Shown one piece after another: positions 5,105 to 5,294 of a DNA stretch of 5,294 bases. The notes under the pieces were generated by a model that was not told the origin of the DNA, searched no databases, and saw only the letters and a list, made by a program, of their open reading frames with translations. Origin of the DNA: Synechococcales cyanobacterium PMM_0002 (GTDB lineage Bacteria > Cyanobacteriota > Cyanobacteriia > Elainellales > Elainellaceae); contig CASBQX010000137.1 of NCBI GenBank assembly GCA_949127925.1, positions 1-5,294 on the forward strand. The letters run 5' to 3'. The position numbers were made by a program, and so were the translations under genes. The stretch's first letter is position 1; the number at the start of each line of letters is the position of its first letter.

Positions 5105-5147
5105 TGCGCCGTCTTCTACTAGGTCACTGCTAGTGACTCCTGGCGCA
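5105..5147 (-). terminator. Two-layer hairpin downstream of the right-edge gene
   Basis: TGCGCC (5105-5110) pairs with GGCGCA (5142-5147), and inside GTCACT (5123-5128) pairs with AGTGAC (5132-5137) around GCT. It lies 21 bases past the stop of the minus-strand gene at 5169. No strong T-run follows on minus (AAGTTTGG), so termination is only a suggestion; it may be part of the repeat cluster. Confidence 0.35.
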
Positions 5148-5168
5148 GCTCTATGCGGCTCCAATTAA

Positions 5169-5294
5169 TTAGTTTGTTTGTTTGTTCTGCTCATGTTGAG
5201 CCATCTCCTTTGAATGCCGTGGCACCCTTTCTATGAACGCTAAATCGATCACATCGGGAGACTTAGAACCTCCTTTGTTAAAGGCATCTAGAGC
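5169..5294 (-). CDS. C-terminal 41 residues of a protein cut by the right edge
   Basis: The frame is open from the window edge to a TAA at 5169-5171. It reads ALDAFNKGGSKSPDVIDLAF, then IERVPRHSKEMAQHEQNKQTN. The composition (amphipathic helix, charged, Gln/Asn-rich end) looks like a genuine soluble C-terminus, but I cannot name the family from this piece. The last residues are encoded by an AAAC-type tetranucleotide run (three GTTT units on plus, from 5172), which could make the tail length variable. AAAGGAG motifs within the frame are followed by short in-frame ATGs, so a tiny independent frame is possible but less likely than a continuing gene. The start lies outside the window. Confidence 0.55.
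   Translation of the reverse strand, partial: ALDAFNKGGSKSPDVIDLAFIERVPRHSKEMAQHEQNKQTN

Larger units (their letters stand above)
4692..5168. other. 477-base region without a supportable gene
   Basis: Short open frames exist on both strands (for example 4864-4998 plus and 4857-5078 minus) but lack ribosome sites and family likeness. The region holds a direct repeat TTTTGTTTCA (4700-4709 and 4715-4724), three HIP1 octamers, a near-repeat GCCAAACTnGCGC (4898-4910 and 5097-5109), a TGGCCTAGT 9-mer (5011-5019) shared with the tandem repeat of the 43-residue gene, and the inverted repeats listed separately. It looks like accumulated repeat debris between the plus-strand small gene and the converging minus-strand gene. 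Confidence 0.5.

Overview
The window comes from a cyanobacterium. It carries 15 full copies of the octamer GCGATCGC (HIP1), the palindrome over-represented in many cyanobacterial genomes, and it encodes NdhO, a subunit found only in the NDH-1 complex of cyanobacteria and plastids. Protein style and HIP1 density suggest a filamentous or Leptolyngbya-like lineage, but this is not settled by the sequence.

Layout, left to right. Positions 1-905 (minus) hold most of an NAD-dependent malate dehydrogenase, cut by the left edge. Next, still on minus, are ndhO (1006-1221), a small GlsB/YeaQ/YmgE-type membrane protein (1458-1730), a 448-residue protein I do not recognise, starting at GTG (1863-3209), an acidic 113-residue protein of unknown function (3474-3815) and a 60-residue CsbD-family protein (4122-4304). 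Hairpins follow several of these genes, so most look like separate short transcription units. ndhO and mdh, 100 bases apart, may share a transcript.

Positions 4305-4535 form a divergent intergenic region with a 16-base perfect palindrome. Reading right from it is a small gene that is easy to miss, 4536-4667 (plus). It has a perfect AAAGGAGG ribosome-binding site and encodes 43 residues containing four identical tandem SGLVT pentapeptides, made by four identical 15-base DNA units. A hairpin with a T-run begins at its stop codon. This is the most unusual item in the window.

Positions 4692-5168 have no supportable gene. They hold HIP1 palindromes, a nested REP-like inverted repeat (5048-5093) and diverged short repeats. 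The right edge (5169-5294, minus) is the C-terminal end of another gene.

Functionally the window joins central metabolism and photosynthetic electron transport (MDH, NDH-1) to a run of small proteins whose families are linked to stress in other bacteria (GlsB/YeaQ-like, CsbD-like). No CRISPR array, tRNA, rRNA, transposase or toxin-antitoxin pair was seen.
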